Shown: positions 18,309 to 27,338, counted from the first letter of the stretch. The stretch is DNA of 64,000 bases from Halopiger aswanensis (GCF_003610195.1 NZ_RAPO01000003.1:558001-622000); one strand, 5' to 3'. The notes: generated from the sequence alone by a model not told the origin. Numbers and translations are program-made.

Positions 18309-18944
18309 TCAGCAGACCGGCTTGGGGTTCGCGCCCATCGCTTCCATGTTCTCGACGTACTCGTCGTAGGCGGCCTCGATCGCGCCGTTAGCGGCCGCCT
18401 CGGCCTGCGCCCAGTCGTCGTCGCTCTCGCAGACGTCCTCGAGCAACTCCGTCGCGCGCTCGAGTTGCGCGTCCAGATCGCCGCCGAACTCCCGGAAGAC
18501 GCTGGCGGTCTGGGGACTGGCGTCGCCGACGAAGAAGCCGACGACCTGATCCTTCGAGCGCTGGCTCGCGAGGATGCGCCCGACGAGCGCGCCGACGCGG
18601 TCGACGGTCGAGTCGAGGCCGCGCAGGTACTCGTGGAGCGCGGGCACGTTCTGGGGCTCGTACTCCTCGTCGCCCAGTTCCTCGAGGACGGTCTCGAAGT
18701 GACCCTGTTCCTCCTCGGCCGTCGTTTCGAAGGCCTCGCGCGCGGCGTCGTGGTCCTCGTCGTCGGCCCACCCGCTGAAGGTCTGCCAGGCGGCGTGCTC
18801 GGCGTCGGCGGTCGCCTCGAGGACGGGCTCGGTGTCGATATCGCCGCCGGTGTCGGCGTACAGCGACTTCGAGGAGCCGAGCCGGGAGAGTTCGGTCTGG
18901 TTCTCGTCCTGAACGGTCTCGACGAACGCGTCGGCGTCGGTCAT
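18309..18944 (-). CDS. ferritin-like / rubrerythrin-family protein
   Basis: 211 residues, helical. Repeated Glu-rich helices fit a diiron four-helix bundle: EATADAEHAAWQTF (E..H) and TTAEEEQGHFETVLEEL (E..EQ.H), followed by a long second pair. There is no rubredoxin Cys motif; only a single Cys at the C-terminal tail and one in EDVCESDD. Likely cytosolic, perhaps in iron or peroxide handling; the assignment rests on the two EExxH-like helices. Confidence 0.65.
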   Translation of the reverse strand: MTDADAFVETVQDENQTELSRLGSSKSLYADTGGDIDTEPVLEATADAEHAAWQTFSGWADDEDHDAAREAFETTAEEEQGHFETVLEELGDEEYEPQNVPALHEYLRGLDSTVDRVGALVGRILASQRSKDQVVGFFVGDASPQTASVFREFGGDLDAQLERATELLEDVCESDDDWAQAEAAANGAIEAAYDEYVENMEAMGANPKPVC

Positions 18945-19023
18945 GGACGGTCGTTCGGGAGGCCGGGAGTTAGGCCTATCGTCATCGGCAGTGGTTTGCG
19001 GTCTCGAGGTGGCGACTGGCTAC

Positions 19024-19260
19024 CTATCCGTCGCCGTCTCGAGTACGCTCTACGTCGGCTGGCCGCGGACTGACGAGCCACCCGAGAACGAGGAGTACCG
19101 AACCGGCGAGGACGACCATCAGCAGCAGTTTTGCGACTGGTTGTAAGCCGCCGTATCCCTCGCCGATGCTGACGAACCCCGCGGCGAGGACGACGATCCC
19201 CACACAGAGCAGTTGGTTCGTCGCTTTGCGACTCGAGAGCCACGAGTCGTCGGTCATCAC
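19024..19260 (-). CDS. small two-span membrane protein
   Basis: 78 residues: a cytosolic start MMTDDSWLSSRKATNQ, two hydrophobic helices (LLCVGIVVLAAGFVSI and VAKLLLMVVLAGSVLLVLGWLV) separated by a Gly-rich loop, and an acidic tail. Gene-like by hydropathy and composition. Function unknown. Confidence 0.65.
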   Translation of the reverse strand: MMTDDSWLSSRKATNQLLCVGIVVLAAGFVSIGEGYGGLQPVAKLLLMVVLAGSVLLVLGWLVSPRPADVERTRDGDG

Positions 19261-19433
19261 CTTGGAAATCCAACTCGAGGGCAGTAACGGTTCCGATCCG
19301 AGCGGGTCAGGGACGCTCGCGTCGCGTGAAACAGGGCGTCGACATCCCGGTACCGACGGTACCGAGAGCGACGGCTACGGACGTCGACTCGCATCAAAAA
19401 TGAAACTGATCGCTTCGAACGACTACGCTGTCG

Positions 19434-20291
19434 TTAGTTACCCTTCTCGATCGGGGCGTTGACGAGGTTGCCCCACTCGGTCCAGGAGCCGTCGTAGTTG
19501 ACGGTGTCCTCGTAGCCGAGCAGTTCGTGCAGGGCGAACCAGGCGACGGAGGAGCGCTCGCCGATGCGGCAGTAGGCGACGGTCGTCTCGTCGCCGTCGA
19601 TGCCTTCCTCGGCGTAGAGTTCCTCGAGTTCCTCGGGGTCTTTGAACGTGCCGTCGTCGTTGGTCACGGCCGCCCAGGAGATGTTCTTCGCGCCGGGGAT
19701 GTGGCCGCCGCGCTGGGCCGTTTCGTTGAGTCCCGGCGGGGCGAGCACTTCGCCGCTGTACTCCTCGGGCGAGCGAACGTCGACGAGCGGAACGCCGCGC
19801 TCGATCGCGTTCTCGACGTCTTCACGGTAGGCGCGGATGCTCTCGCGCGGGCCGGCGGCGTTGTACTCCGTCTCGGAGAAGTCCGGCTCCTCGTCCGTGG
19901 TCGGGTAGTCGTTCTCGAGCCAGTACTCGCGGCCGCCGTCCAGCAACTTCGCGTCGTCGTGGCCGTAGTACTTGAACTGCCAGTAGGCGTAGGCGGCGAA
20001 CCAGTTGGAGTTGTCACCGTAGAGGACGACGGTGTCGTCCTCGCTGATGCCGTGACTGCCCAGCAGGTCCTCGAAGTCCTCCTTCTCGAGGATGTCGCGC
20101 TGGGTCTGGTCCTGGAGCTGCGTTTCCCAGTTGAACCCGATCGCGCCGGGTGCGTGCTCTTCCTCGTAGGCTTCCGTGTCGACGTCGACCTCCACGAGTC
20201 GGAGGTTCGAGTCGTCGTCCTGGAACTCGTCGAGGCGCTCCTCGACCCAATCGGCGTCCACGAGTACGTCTTTGGCGTAGTCGTCTGCCAT
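19434..20291 (-). CDS. double-domain rhodanese (thiosulfate sulfurtransferase-like)
   Basis: 285 residues from MADDYAKDVLVDADWVEE; two rhodanese domains in tandem. The N-domain (about 10-125) is degenerate at the active loop (VVLYGDNSN has Asp where Cys is expected). The C-domain has LVDVRSPEEYSGEV and the catalytic CRIGERSS loop. This architecture transfers sulfane sulfur from thiosulfate or 3-mercaptopyruvate to thiol acceptors or cyanide. The CRxGxR(S/T) loop is the thiosulfate-type. A second enzyme of the same architecture is divergently encoded 283 bp away. Confidence 0.92.
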   Translation of the reverse strand: MADDYAKDVLVDADWVEERLDEFQDDDSNLRLVEVDVDTEAYEEEHAPGAIGFNWETQLQDQTQRDILEKEDFEDLLGSHGISEDDTVVLYGDNSNWFAAYAYWQFKYYGHDDAKLLDGGREYWLENDYPTTDEEPDFSETEYNAAGPRESIRAYREDVENAIERGVPLVDVRSPEEYSGEVLAPPGLNETAQRGGHIPGAKNISWAAVTNDDGTFKDPEELEELYAEEGIDGDETTVAYCRIGERSSVAWFALHELLGYEDTVNYDGSWTEWGNLVNAPIEKGN

Positions 20292-20573
20292 AGGTGCATG
20301 AAGGGACCCAAGGGTCATAGTGGCTCACGAACCGGACAATTCGGACACCAGTCGATCGTTCAGGAAAGTATTGCTGGTACTCTGCGCGAACGGTCACCGC
20401 GGGTGCCGCGCCGCCGACCACTGACAGCGGTTTATACATAGGGCCGACATATGAGCGGTTGGGCTGGTGGAGGTCGGGCCCCTGAACCAGAAATTATTGC
20501 CGGAATCTCGGTACCGAGGGGAGACGTGCCGGGACCGATGGGTTGTGGGACCCACAGCGGCATCGTCAACGTA

Positions 20574-21386
20574 ATGGACGAATCCGTCGTCGTCGCCCCC
20601 GACTGGCTCGCAGCGCGACTCGAGGCCGAAGACGAGGACCCGCAGGTACGTATCGTCGACGTCAGGGACGCCTGGGAGTACGACGGCATCGGGCACATTC
20701 CCGGCGCCGTTAACATTCCCTTCGACAGCTACCGCGACGAGTCCGACGTCGACCGCGGCACCCTGCCGGGCGCCGACGCCTTCGCCGAACTGCTCTCCGA
20801 GGCCGGTATCTCGCCCGACGACACCATCGTCGCCTACGACGATACCCACGGCGTCTTCGCCGCCCGGTTCGTGCTCACCGCGCTCGAGTACGGCCACGAC
20901 GACGTGCGGCTGCTGGACGGCGACTACAGCGCCTGGAACCGCGAGTACGAGACCACGAGCGAGGTCCCCGACGTCGACCCGACCGACTACGAGCCCGACC
21001 CGCTCGAGGCCGCAGAGAGCCCGCTCGTCGACTACGAGGCGGTCGAAGCGGCCCTCGAGCGCGGCGCGCTGTTCGTCGACACCCGCGAGGACCAGGAGTT
21101 CGCGGACGCCCACCTTCCGGGCGCCGTACTGTTCGACTGGCGCGAGGTCATCGACGACGACACGCGGCGGCTCAAGCCCGCCGACGAACTCGAGGCGTTG
21201 CTGGAAGACCACGGGATCACGCGCGACCGCGAGATCGTCCTCTACTGTAACACGGCCCGGCGGATCAGCCACACCTACGTCGTCCTCACGGCGCTGGGCT
21301 ACGACGATGTCGCCTTCTACGAGGGCAGCCTGACGGAGTGGCTGGAACGCGACGGCGAGGTCGAGACTGGCGCACCCGAGGCGTGA
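20574..21386 (+). CDS. second double-domain rhodanese (sulfurtransferase)
   Basis: 270 residues from the ATG at 20574 (MDESVVVAPDWLAARLEAED); an upstream in-frame ATG at 20451 would add a Gly/Pro-rich non-homologous stretch. The N-domain is inactive in the Cys loop (IVAYDDTHGV). The C-domain has FVDTREDQEF and active Cys in YCNTARRISH. The loop CNTARR differs from the CRIGERS loop of the divergent paralogue, so substrate use probably differs. Both stand beside each other but on opposite strands. Confidence 0.9.
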   Translation: MDESVVVAPDWLAARLEAEDEDPQVRIVDVRDAWEYDGIGHIPGAVNIPFDSYRDESDVDRGTLPGADAFAELLSEAGISPDDTIVAYDDTHGVFAARFVLTALEYGHDDVRLLDGDYSAWNREYETTSEVPDVDPTDYEPDPLEAAESPLVDYEAVEAALERGALFVDTREDQEFADAHLPGAVLFDWREVIDDDTRRLKPADELEALLEDHGITRDREIVLYCNTARRISHTYVVLTALGYDDVAFYEGSLTEWLERDGEVETGAPEA

Positions 21387-21455
21387 GGCGACCTCTCGAT
21401 TTCGGAACTGCCACCCGATGACTCAAATAGGTCACCTTCGAATCGGACGGTACGA

Positions 21456-21914
21456 ATGTCACGCGAAGGGCAGTCGATCGATCGCGCGGCCGACCCCGGT
21501 CGCGTCATCGATGCGCTAGAGGACGACGCCTGTTGCGACATCCTCGCCGTTCTCGAGGAGCCGATGACCGTCAAGGAGATCGCCGCGGAAGCCGAGGTGC
21601 CGCTCTCGACGACGTACAAGAAGGTCGACCGGCTGACCGACACGTCGCTCGTCGGCGAGGAGATCCAACTCCGGCCGGGCGGCCACCACCGCTCGCAGTA
21701 CGTGGCCCGGTTCGAGCGGCTCGCCGTCGAGTTCGACGAGCACAGAAATTTGCAGGTCGAGATCGAGCGCCCGCCCGCGAAGTCGGAACGGGAACGCGAG
21801 TCCGGACTCTCCGAGCTGTGGTCGTCGGTTCGAGAGACTGCGGAGACCGTCCTCGAGGGCGGAACGGAAAGCCAGCGCTCGAGTCGAAGTGAGGAGTCGT
21901 CGACCGCGGACTAA
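21456..21914 (+). CDS. winged-helix (ArsR-like) transcription regulator
   Basis: 152 residues. An N-terminal winged helix-turn-helix is read from VIDALEDDACCDILAVLEEP through MTVKEIAAEAEVPLSTTYKK to the wing LRPGGHHRSQYVARFE. The tail is charged and Ser-rich. Haloarchaeal proteins of this form regulate nearby genes; the candidate target here is the preceding sulfurtransferase or the DoxX gene. The CC pair at residues 27-28 might sense redox or metal, but this is only a possibility. Confidence 0.85.
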   Translation: MSREGQSIDRAADPGRVIDALEDDACCDILAVLEEPMTVKEIAAEAEVPLSTTYKKVDRLTDTSLVGEEIQLRPGGHHRSQYVARFERLAVEFDEHRNLQVEIERPPAKSERERESGLSELWSSVRETAETVLEGGTESQRSSRSEESSTAD

Positions 21915-21974
21915 ATCGTCGTCACTCGCGGTTGGCGTTCGAATACCGAAGGAAAGGGGAACGGAAAACGCGAC

Positions 21975-22544
21975 TCATCCGAGGATGTAGTCGAGTTTCG
22001 GGTACTTCTCGAGCAGCGGTTGGCCGTCGATTTCGTACCGTTCGATGAGCGCGTCGAGCCCGAGGATCCGGCCGGCGCCGAAGGCGGCGACGGCGAGGAA
22101 GACGAGCAGGTACGCGAAGTCGCCGTTGATGAGGCCGTGTTCGACGCTCCAGTTCGCGAAGTAGAACATGAACATCATCATCGCGCCGAAGAAGGCCGCG
22201 AGGCGGACCAGCGCGCCGACGAGCAGGCCCAGGCCGATCGCGACCTGTCCGAACGGGACGGCGACGTTCACGAACTCGACGAACCAGGGTGTCGTTCCCA
22301 TCCAGGTAAACAGGCCGGCCAGCGGCGAGGCCTGGTTGACGCCGTAGAGGAGGAACCCCTCGGCGCTAAACGGCTCCGCGGCCAGGAGTTTGCCGAGGCC
22401 GGCGTAGAGGAACGCGTAGCCCATCATGAGCCGCAGCGCGAGGACGAACCACGCGCTCAGGCTGTGAGCCTTCCCGCGGACCGTCATGCCGCCGACCTTG
22501 CTCTCGAATACGTTCGCACCGACAGTCATCTTCTCAGTTGCCAT
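21975..22544 (-). CDS. DoxX-family membrane protein
   Basis: 189 residues, four spans: ALRLMMGYAFLYAGLGKLLA, VPFGQVAIGLGLLVGALVRL, FFGAMMMFMFYFANW, YLLVFLAVAAFGAGRILGLD. The R..MG..F...G..KL motif in helix 1 and the GAGR..GLD end are DoxX features. DoxX-type proteins serve in thiosulfate:quinone oxidoreductase or as thiol/oxidative-stress factors; with sulfurtransferases just upstream, a link to sulfur oxidation is plausible but not shown. Confidence 0.88.
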   Translation of the reverse strand: MATEKMTVGANVFESKVGGMTVRGKAHSLSAWFVLALRLMMGYAFLYAGLGKLLAAEPFSAEGFLLYGVNQASPLAGLFTWMGTTPWFVEFVNVAVPFGQVAIGLGLLVGALVRLAAFFGAMMMFMFYFANWSVEHGLINGDFAYLLVFLAVAAFGAGRILGLDALIERYEIDGQPLLEKYPKLDYILG

Positions 22545-22895
22545 TATATCTTCACCTACTCCTATAGAGGGCGGAAGATACTATATAAATAGACGGCAAT
22601 TCTCCGGAGGCGAGAATGTGCTCTCGTCGGCCGTAGAATCCACACGACCGCGAATCTGGAAAATCGGCCAGAGGGCGTTTGCTTATAAATGTGGGGGGGG
22701 GGGATGGCGTAGACGATCCGAGAGGGAACGGTCTCCGATCCGTCTCTCGAGCGCCCGTCAGTCCTCGAGCGTTCGCATCGGTTCGCGTCCGTGTCGCCGG
22801 GGACGCCGGAGGCACCGCTGCTGAGGGGCAGCCTCGAGACCGACGGACTGCCGGAAGCAGAAGAGTAAACCGCCCCTCTCGAGAAGCCCGACGCG
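22545..22895. other. 351-bp intergenic region with two TATA-like elements and a G11 run
   Basis: No gene is seen. The region contains the DoxX promoter (22581-22590, minus), a second plus-strand AT box GCTTATAAAT (22681-22690) and an uninterrupted run of 11 G at 22693-22703 directly after it. The plus-strand box would start transcription near 22710, giving the aldo/keto reductase gene a long leader. Confidence 0.5.
22581..22590 (-). promoter_or_regulatory. TATA box for DoxX gene
   Basis: Minus-strand TTTATATAGT, about 40 bp before the ATG at 22544; predicted start of transcription leaves a short leader containing a GGAG/GGTGA ribosome-binding-like stretch. Confidence 0.55.
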
Positions 22896-23708
22896 ATGCC
22901 ACGCGACGATTTCCCGCAGATCGGTCTCGGTACGTACTCGGACGACAACCGCGAGCAGTGGACCGAGAACGTCCGGACCGCCCTCGAGGTCGGCTACCGC
23001 CACGTCGACACCGCGCAGGTGTACGAGAACGAGGCGTACGTCGGCGAGGGGATCGAACGGGCCGACGTCGACCGCGATGACATCTTCCTCTCGACGAAGA
23101 CCGTCCACCACGACGTCCCGCCCGGACCCGAGCAGGTCCCCGAGGCCATCGACGGCTGCCTCGAGCGCCTCGGCGTCGACGCCGTCGATCTACTGTACGT
23201 CCACTGGCCGTCCGGGATCTACGAGCACGAGGAGATCCTGCCCTACTACGACGAGGCCTACGAGGCAGGCACGACGCGCAACGTCGGGCTCTCGAACTTC
23301 ACGCCGGAACTGCTCGACGAGGCCCTCGAGGTGCTCGACGCGCCGCTGTTCGCCCATCAGGCCGAGATGCACCCGCTGCTTCCCCAGGACGACCTGGTCG
23401 CGCACGCGCAGGAACACGACTACTGGTTCGTCGCCTACTCGCCGCTGGCCCAGGGCGCGGTGTTCGACGTCCCCGAAATTCGGGAGGTCGCCGAGAAGCA
23501 CGACGCGACGCCGGCCCAGGTCTCGCTGGCCTGGCTGCTCGATCACGATAACGTCGCCGTCATCCCCAAGGCCAGCAGCCGCGAGCACCTCGAGGGGAAC
23601 CTCGCCGCCGCCGACCTCGAGTTGGACGCGGAGGACCGCGAGTTGATCGACTCGATCGACCGGCGGGAGCGCCAGATCGATCCGGATCACGGTCCCTGGA
23701 ACTGGTAA
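22896..23708 (+). CDS. aldo/keto reductase (2,5-diketo-gluconate-reductase-like)
   Basis: 270 residues, TIM-barrel AKR of the shorter prokaryotic type. Catalytic tetrad: Asp in HVDTAQVYENE, Tyr in the same motif, Lys in FLSTKTVH, His in LLYVHWP. The NADP site segment VAVIPKASSREHLEGNL is present near the C-end. It reduces aldehydes or ketones with NADPH; substrate unknown. Possibly monocistronic with a long leader. Confidence 0.92.
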   Translation: MPRDDFPQIGLGTYSDDNREQWTENVRTALEVGYRHVDTAQVYENEAYVGEGIERADVDRDDIFLSTKTVHHDVPPGPEQVPEAIDGCLERLGVDAVDLLYVHWPSGIYEHEEILPYYDEAYEAGTTRNVGLSNFTPELLDEALEVLDAPLFAHQAEMHPLLPQDDLVAHAQEHDYWFVAYSPLAQGAVFDVPEIREVAEKHDATPAQVSLAWLLDHDNVAVIPKASSREHLEGNLAAADLELDAEDRELIDSIDRRERQIDPDHGPWNW

Positions 23709-23741
23709 CCCGATTTCGCTGCCCCTCGAGTCCTCGAGGTA

Positions 23742-25232
23742 CTATTCCTCACCCGACCCGCGACCGCTCGGCGCGACGTCCCGCCAGTCCGGCGCCGTCG
23801 AGAACTCGCTCGAGGACAGGTCGTCGAACGCCGTATAGATCGCTTCGGATAGCGCCGGGTGGACGTGCACCGGCTCGGCGACGTCGTCGACGGTACCGTC
23901 GCCGCGGTCCATCGCGACGACGACCTCCTGGATCAGCGTCGAGGCCTGCGGCCCGACGACGTGACAGCCGAGAATCTCGCCGTCCGGCGCCGCCAGCACC
24001 TTCACGAACCCGTCGTCGGCCCCGAGGATCAGTCCCAGCGGCGCGGCGTCGAACGGGACCGTCGTCGCCTCGTAGTCGCGGCCTTCGTCCTCGAGTTTAC
24101 TTTCCGTTCGCCCGACGCTGGCGACCTGCGGGCTGGTGAAGATCGCGTGGGGCATCGCGCCGTAGTCGACCTCCCGGCCAGCACCGTCGAGGACGTTCGC
24201 CATCACGATCTCCGCCTCGTAGTCGGCCGCGTGCTTGAACGGCTGCTCGCCGACGATGTCGCCCAACGCCCAGATTCCCTCGGCGGTCGTCTCGAGGCGC
24301 GCGTCGGTCTCGACGTACCCCTTGTCGTCGGTTTCGACGTCGGTCTCCTCGAGCGCGAGCGTGTCTGTGTTTGGGCGGCGCCCGGTCGCGAGGAGGAGGT
24401 CGTCGGCCTCGATTTCGACGGCGTCGCCGTCGCTACCGTTGCCGCTATCGTCGTCGCTGGGTTCCGCCGTGATCGTAACGCCACCGTCCCCGTTCTGCGA
24501 GACTTCCGCCGCCTCGTAGCCGGTGTAGAGTTCGCAGTAGTCCGCGAGCGAGTCGGTAACGACGGCGCTCGCGTCGTCGTCCTCGCCCGGAATCAACTGC
24601 TCGCTGCGCCCGATCATCGAGACGTCGGTGCCGACGGCGCCGAAGAAGTAGCCCAGTTCCGCGCCGATGTACCCCCCGCCGACGATCGCGAGTTCGTTCG
24701 GCCGCTCCTCGAGGTAGAGCGCGTCGTCGCTGGTGCGGAAGTCGACGTCCTCGAGGCCGTCGATCGGCGGCACCATGGGCCGCGAGCCGACGGCAAGGAT
24801 GATCGCGTCGCCGGTGATTTCGCTGCCCTCGCCGCTATCGCCGGTCGGTTCAACGGCAATCGTCCGCTCATCGACGAAGTGCCCCTCGCCGCGGTAGAGC
24901 GCGACGTTCTCGTTCTCCTCGAGCGACCGGTCCTGTCGTGCAGCCTTCTCGTAGACGGTGTCGTGGATCGCGTCCGTGATCTCGCCGTACGCGACGTCCT
25001 TCAGGTCGGCCGCGACCCCGAACTCGCCGGCGCGTCGCACCTCGTCCGCGAGGTCGGCGCGGTGGAGCAGCGCCTTCGAAGGGACACAGCCCCGGGTGAT
25101 GCAGGCCCCGCCTAGCGGTCCGGGCTCGATTACGGCCGCCTCGAGGCCCCGGTCGGCCGCCGCGGTCGCGACTTGACTGCCGGACCCGCCGCCGATCACG
25201 ACGGTATCGTACTCGTCCCTGTCTTGGTCCAT
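23742..25232 (-). CDS. FAD-dependent pyridine nucleotide-disulfide oxidoreductase
   Basis: 496 residues, class I flavin disulfide reductase. FAD motif VVIGGGSGSQVATAAADRG, redox-active pair in GGACITRGCVPSKALL (CxxxxC), NAD motif AIVGGGYIGAELG, second FAD motif GIWALGDI, and the C-terminal HVHPALSEAI with catalytic His-Glu. It is often annotated as dihydrolipoyl dehydrogenase or mercuric reductase, but no MerA C-terminal CC pair is present and no lipoyl-complex genes are adjacent. A low-molecular-weight disulfide reductase (for example bis-gamma-glutamylcystine reductase) is an alternative. Confidence 0.9.
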   Translation of the reverse strand: MDQDRDEYDTVVIGGGSGSQVATAAADRGLEAAVIEPGPLGGACITRGCVPSKALLHRADLADEVRRAGEFGVAADLKDVAYGEITDAIHDTVYEKAARQDRSLEENENVALYRGEGHFVDERTIAVEPTGDSGEGSEITGDAIILAVGSRPMVPPIDGLEDVDFRTSDDALYLEERPNELAIVGGGYIGAELGYFFGAVGTDVSMIGRSEQLIPGEDDDASAVVTDSLADYCELYTGYEAAEVSQNGDGGVTITAEPSDDDSGNGSDGDAVEIEADDLLLATGRRPNTDTLALEETDVETDDKGYVETDARLETTAEGIWALGDIVGEQPFKHAADYEAEIVMANVLDGAGREVDYGAMPHAIFTSPQVASVGRTESKLEDEGRDYEATTVPFDAAPLGLILGADDGFVKVLAAPDGEILGCHVVGPQASTLIQEVVVAMDRGDGTVDDVAEPVHVHPALSEAIYTAFDDLSSSEFSTAPDWRDVAPSGRGSGEE

Positions 25233-25337
25233 GAACTGGTTCCACCACGGACGGACGCGTAAAACCGAGACCTGCTCCCGAATGGCCTCCGATGGCCCCC
25301 GTTTCGACTCGACGATTCGAGTCGCGGTTCGGACTCG

Positions 25338-26219
25338 CTACGACGGACGTCCCTCGAAGCCGGCGGGAACGACCCGACCGACGCCTCGAGCGACGAGACT
25401 CGAGACGAGCGAGCACAGCGCGTACCAGGCCATCCACGCCTGTACCGGCCCGACGATCCGCGCGGTCCAGACGATATCGCCGAGCACGGGCGCGACGGTC
25501 ACCAGCGGCGCGGTCGCGTGGGCCGGCGCCGTCACCAGCCACGAGAGGTAGAGAAAGACCGGGACGGTCAGCACCATCGTCCACGCCAGCACCTTCAGGT
25601 GGTCGGTCAACAGCAGCGCCTGCCGCCCGACGAGGTCGCGGCGCTGGTCGGCGAGTCGCTCTACCGTCGTCTCGTCCCCGCGCGCTCGAGCGGCGGCCAG
25701 CCGCTCCCGAAGTTCCCGCGTCCGATGCCTGAACGCGCCCGTGTCCGGCCGCTCGAGGCGGCGGCGGACGAGCGTCGTCGCCAACGTGGTCGCGACCGCC
25801 AGCGCGAGGACGACGACCGGAAACGGTAACGCGGCCGCGAGCGGTCCGATCGCGAGATCGAGAGCCGCCGCGACGCCGTCGCGAATCGCCGACACCTGAT
25901 AGCCGGCGACCAGCGAGAGCGCGCCGATGCCGGCGGCGACGTCGCGCCGCGACCATCCCTCGGGTTCGGGCGGGTCGAACTCGCGGCCGTCGAGCGTTTC
26001 CCTGACCGCCGTCGGGTCGTTCAAGACGAACCGATCCTCGCCGTCGACGGGAACGAGGACGCCCTGCTCGAGCATCGCGCCCCAGTGTTCGCGGTCGATG
26101 TCGTCGCGGACGTCCGTCCGCGCGACGGTACCGTCGCTCTCCTCCGCAGTACGGAGGACCGTCGCCAGCGCCGCCGCGCCCTCGTCGTCGGCCGCGACGT
26201 GCGTTCCGGATGCTGTCAT
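25338..26219 (-). CDS. DUF106-family membrane protein with N-terminal soluble domain
   Basis: 293 residues from MTASGTHVAADDEGAAALAT. The N-terminal about 90 residues read like a small helical/winged module. Then come a hydrophobic span, a DUF106-type core with LVRRRLERPDTGAFRHRTRE, a coiled-coil-like charged segment (about 165-195) and two or three C-terminal spans. DUF106 proteins belong to the Oxa1/EMC3/TMCO1 superfamily of membrane-protein insertion factors. The N-terminal domain is an addition to the usual length. Confidence 0.75.
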   Translation of the reverse strand: MTASGTHVAADDEGAAALATVLRTAEESDGTVARTDVRDDIDREHWGAMLEQGVLVPVDGEDRFVLNDPTAVRETLDGREFDPPEPEGWSRRDVAAGIGALSLVAGYQVSAIRDGVAAALDLAIGPLAAALPFPVVVLALAVATTLATTLVRRRLERPDTGAFRHRTRELRERLAAARARGDETTVERLADQRRDLVGRQALLLTDHLKVLAWTMVLTVPVFLYLSWLVTAPAHATAPLVTVAPVLGDIVWTARIVGPVQAWMAWYALCSLVSSLVARGVGRVVPAGFEGRPS

Positions 26220-26376
26220 CCTCGAGGAGTTCGACGGCGACGGGTATCGACAGTGGGCTCGCGTTTCCGACGGCGACACGGCTACCGAAGGTTTAGGAGG
26301 CCGGTGCGGGCGGTGCCGAAACGGTGTTGCTCTGCGGGTCCGCGGACGGATACTCGAGAATCGACGCGCCGCGGGG

Positions 26377-27252
26377 TTACTCGTCGCCCCGCTGGACGGT
26401 CAGGACGGGGACCGGCGCGCTGCGCAGGAGTTGCTCGGTGAAACTGCCGAGCAGGTGCCGATCGAGGCCGGTGTGGCCGTGGGTCCCCATCGCGATGAGG
26501 TCGACGGCCTCGGCGTCGGCGTGGGTCCTGATTTCGTGGGGGACGGAGCCGCTCGAGACCGTCGTCGTGATCGACGCCTCCTCGAGCCCCGTCTCCGTCG
26601 CGGCCGCCGTCGCGGCCTCGAGGATCGCAGTGGCGTTTTCCTCGAGTTCGGCAGCGACCTCGTCTGAAACCGGCTCCTCCACTTCCGGCAGTTCGTCGAT
26701 CACGTACAGCAACTGCAGCGTCGCGCCGGTGTGGGCCGCGACCTGCGCGGCGAATCGAACCGCCGCCGTCCCGTGGTCGCTGCCGTCGGTCGGAACGAGA
26801 ATCGCCTCGTAGGGATACGATCGGGTGACGCCCTCGGCCGCCCGAACCGACAGGACGGGCGTCTCGGTGACGTTGATCACGTAGTCCGTCGTCGTGCCGA
26901 GCACGTACTCGCCGATCCCGTGACAGCCGTGGGCGCCCATCACGACGAGATCGGCGTCGGCCGCGGCCGCGACGATTTCCTCCCGCGGTTCGCCCCGCCG
27001 AACGTCGGTGACGACGTCGATCCCGCGCTCTTCGGCCCGCTCGCGCGCGTTTGCGATGATTTCGTCGCCTTCCGCCTCGAGCGCGTCGGCGACGCCGCTG
27101 CCGAGTCGGGCGAGGCTCGGCATCGCCGTGTCCGCGACGTGGAGCACGCGGAGGGTCGCGCCCATGTCCGCGGCGATCTCGAGGGCGTGGTCGAACGCGG
27201 CCGTCGCGGCGTCGCTCCCGTCCACGGGGACGAGAATATCGTCAACGGTCAT
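26377..27252 (-). CDS. tandem universal stress protein (two Usp domains)
   Basis: 291 residues from MTVDDILVPVDGSDAATAAF. The first Usp domain ends with VVMGAHGCHGIGEYVLGTTT; the second begins YEAILVPTDGSDHGTAAV and ends GTHGHTGLDRHLLGSFTEQL. Both carry G-x-x-G nucleotide-binding style loops. Soluble, stress-related; partner unknown. The following orphan HicB-like gene (27339-27584) lies upstream on the same strand. Confidence 0.92.
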   Translation of the reverse strand: MTVDDILVPVDGSDAATAAFDHALEIAADMGATLRVLHVADTAMPSLARLGSGVADALEAEGDEIIANARERAEERGIDVVTDVRRGEPREEIVAAAADADLVVMGAHGCHGIGEYVLGTTTDYVINVTETPVLSVRAAEGVTRSYPYEAILVPTDGSDHGTAAVRFAAQVAAHTGATLQLLYVIDELPEVEEPVSDEVAAELEENATAILEAATAAATETGLEEASITTTVSSGSVPHEIRTHADAEAVDLIAMGTHGHTGLDRHLLGSFTEQLLRSAPVPVLTVQRGDE

Positions 27253-27338
27253 ACACACCCGTGTCGTTCGCTCGGGTGGGGTTTACATCTACGGGCGGCG
27301 GGTGCCGCGTCGTCGCAGCGTCCGCGCCCCCGCGGCGG

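Noticed and set aside
22562-22948. Two minus-strand frames (116 and 128 codons) in the DoxX-AKR gap
   Set aside because: Ser/Arg-rich low-information sequences crossing the G11 run, with no start signal or family.
23859-25115. 418-codon plus-strand frame opposite the flavin disulfide reductase
   Set aside because: Composition mirrors codon positions of the true gene; no domain recognised.
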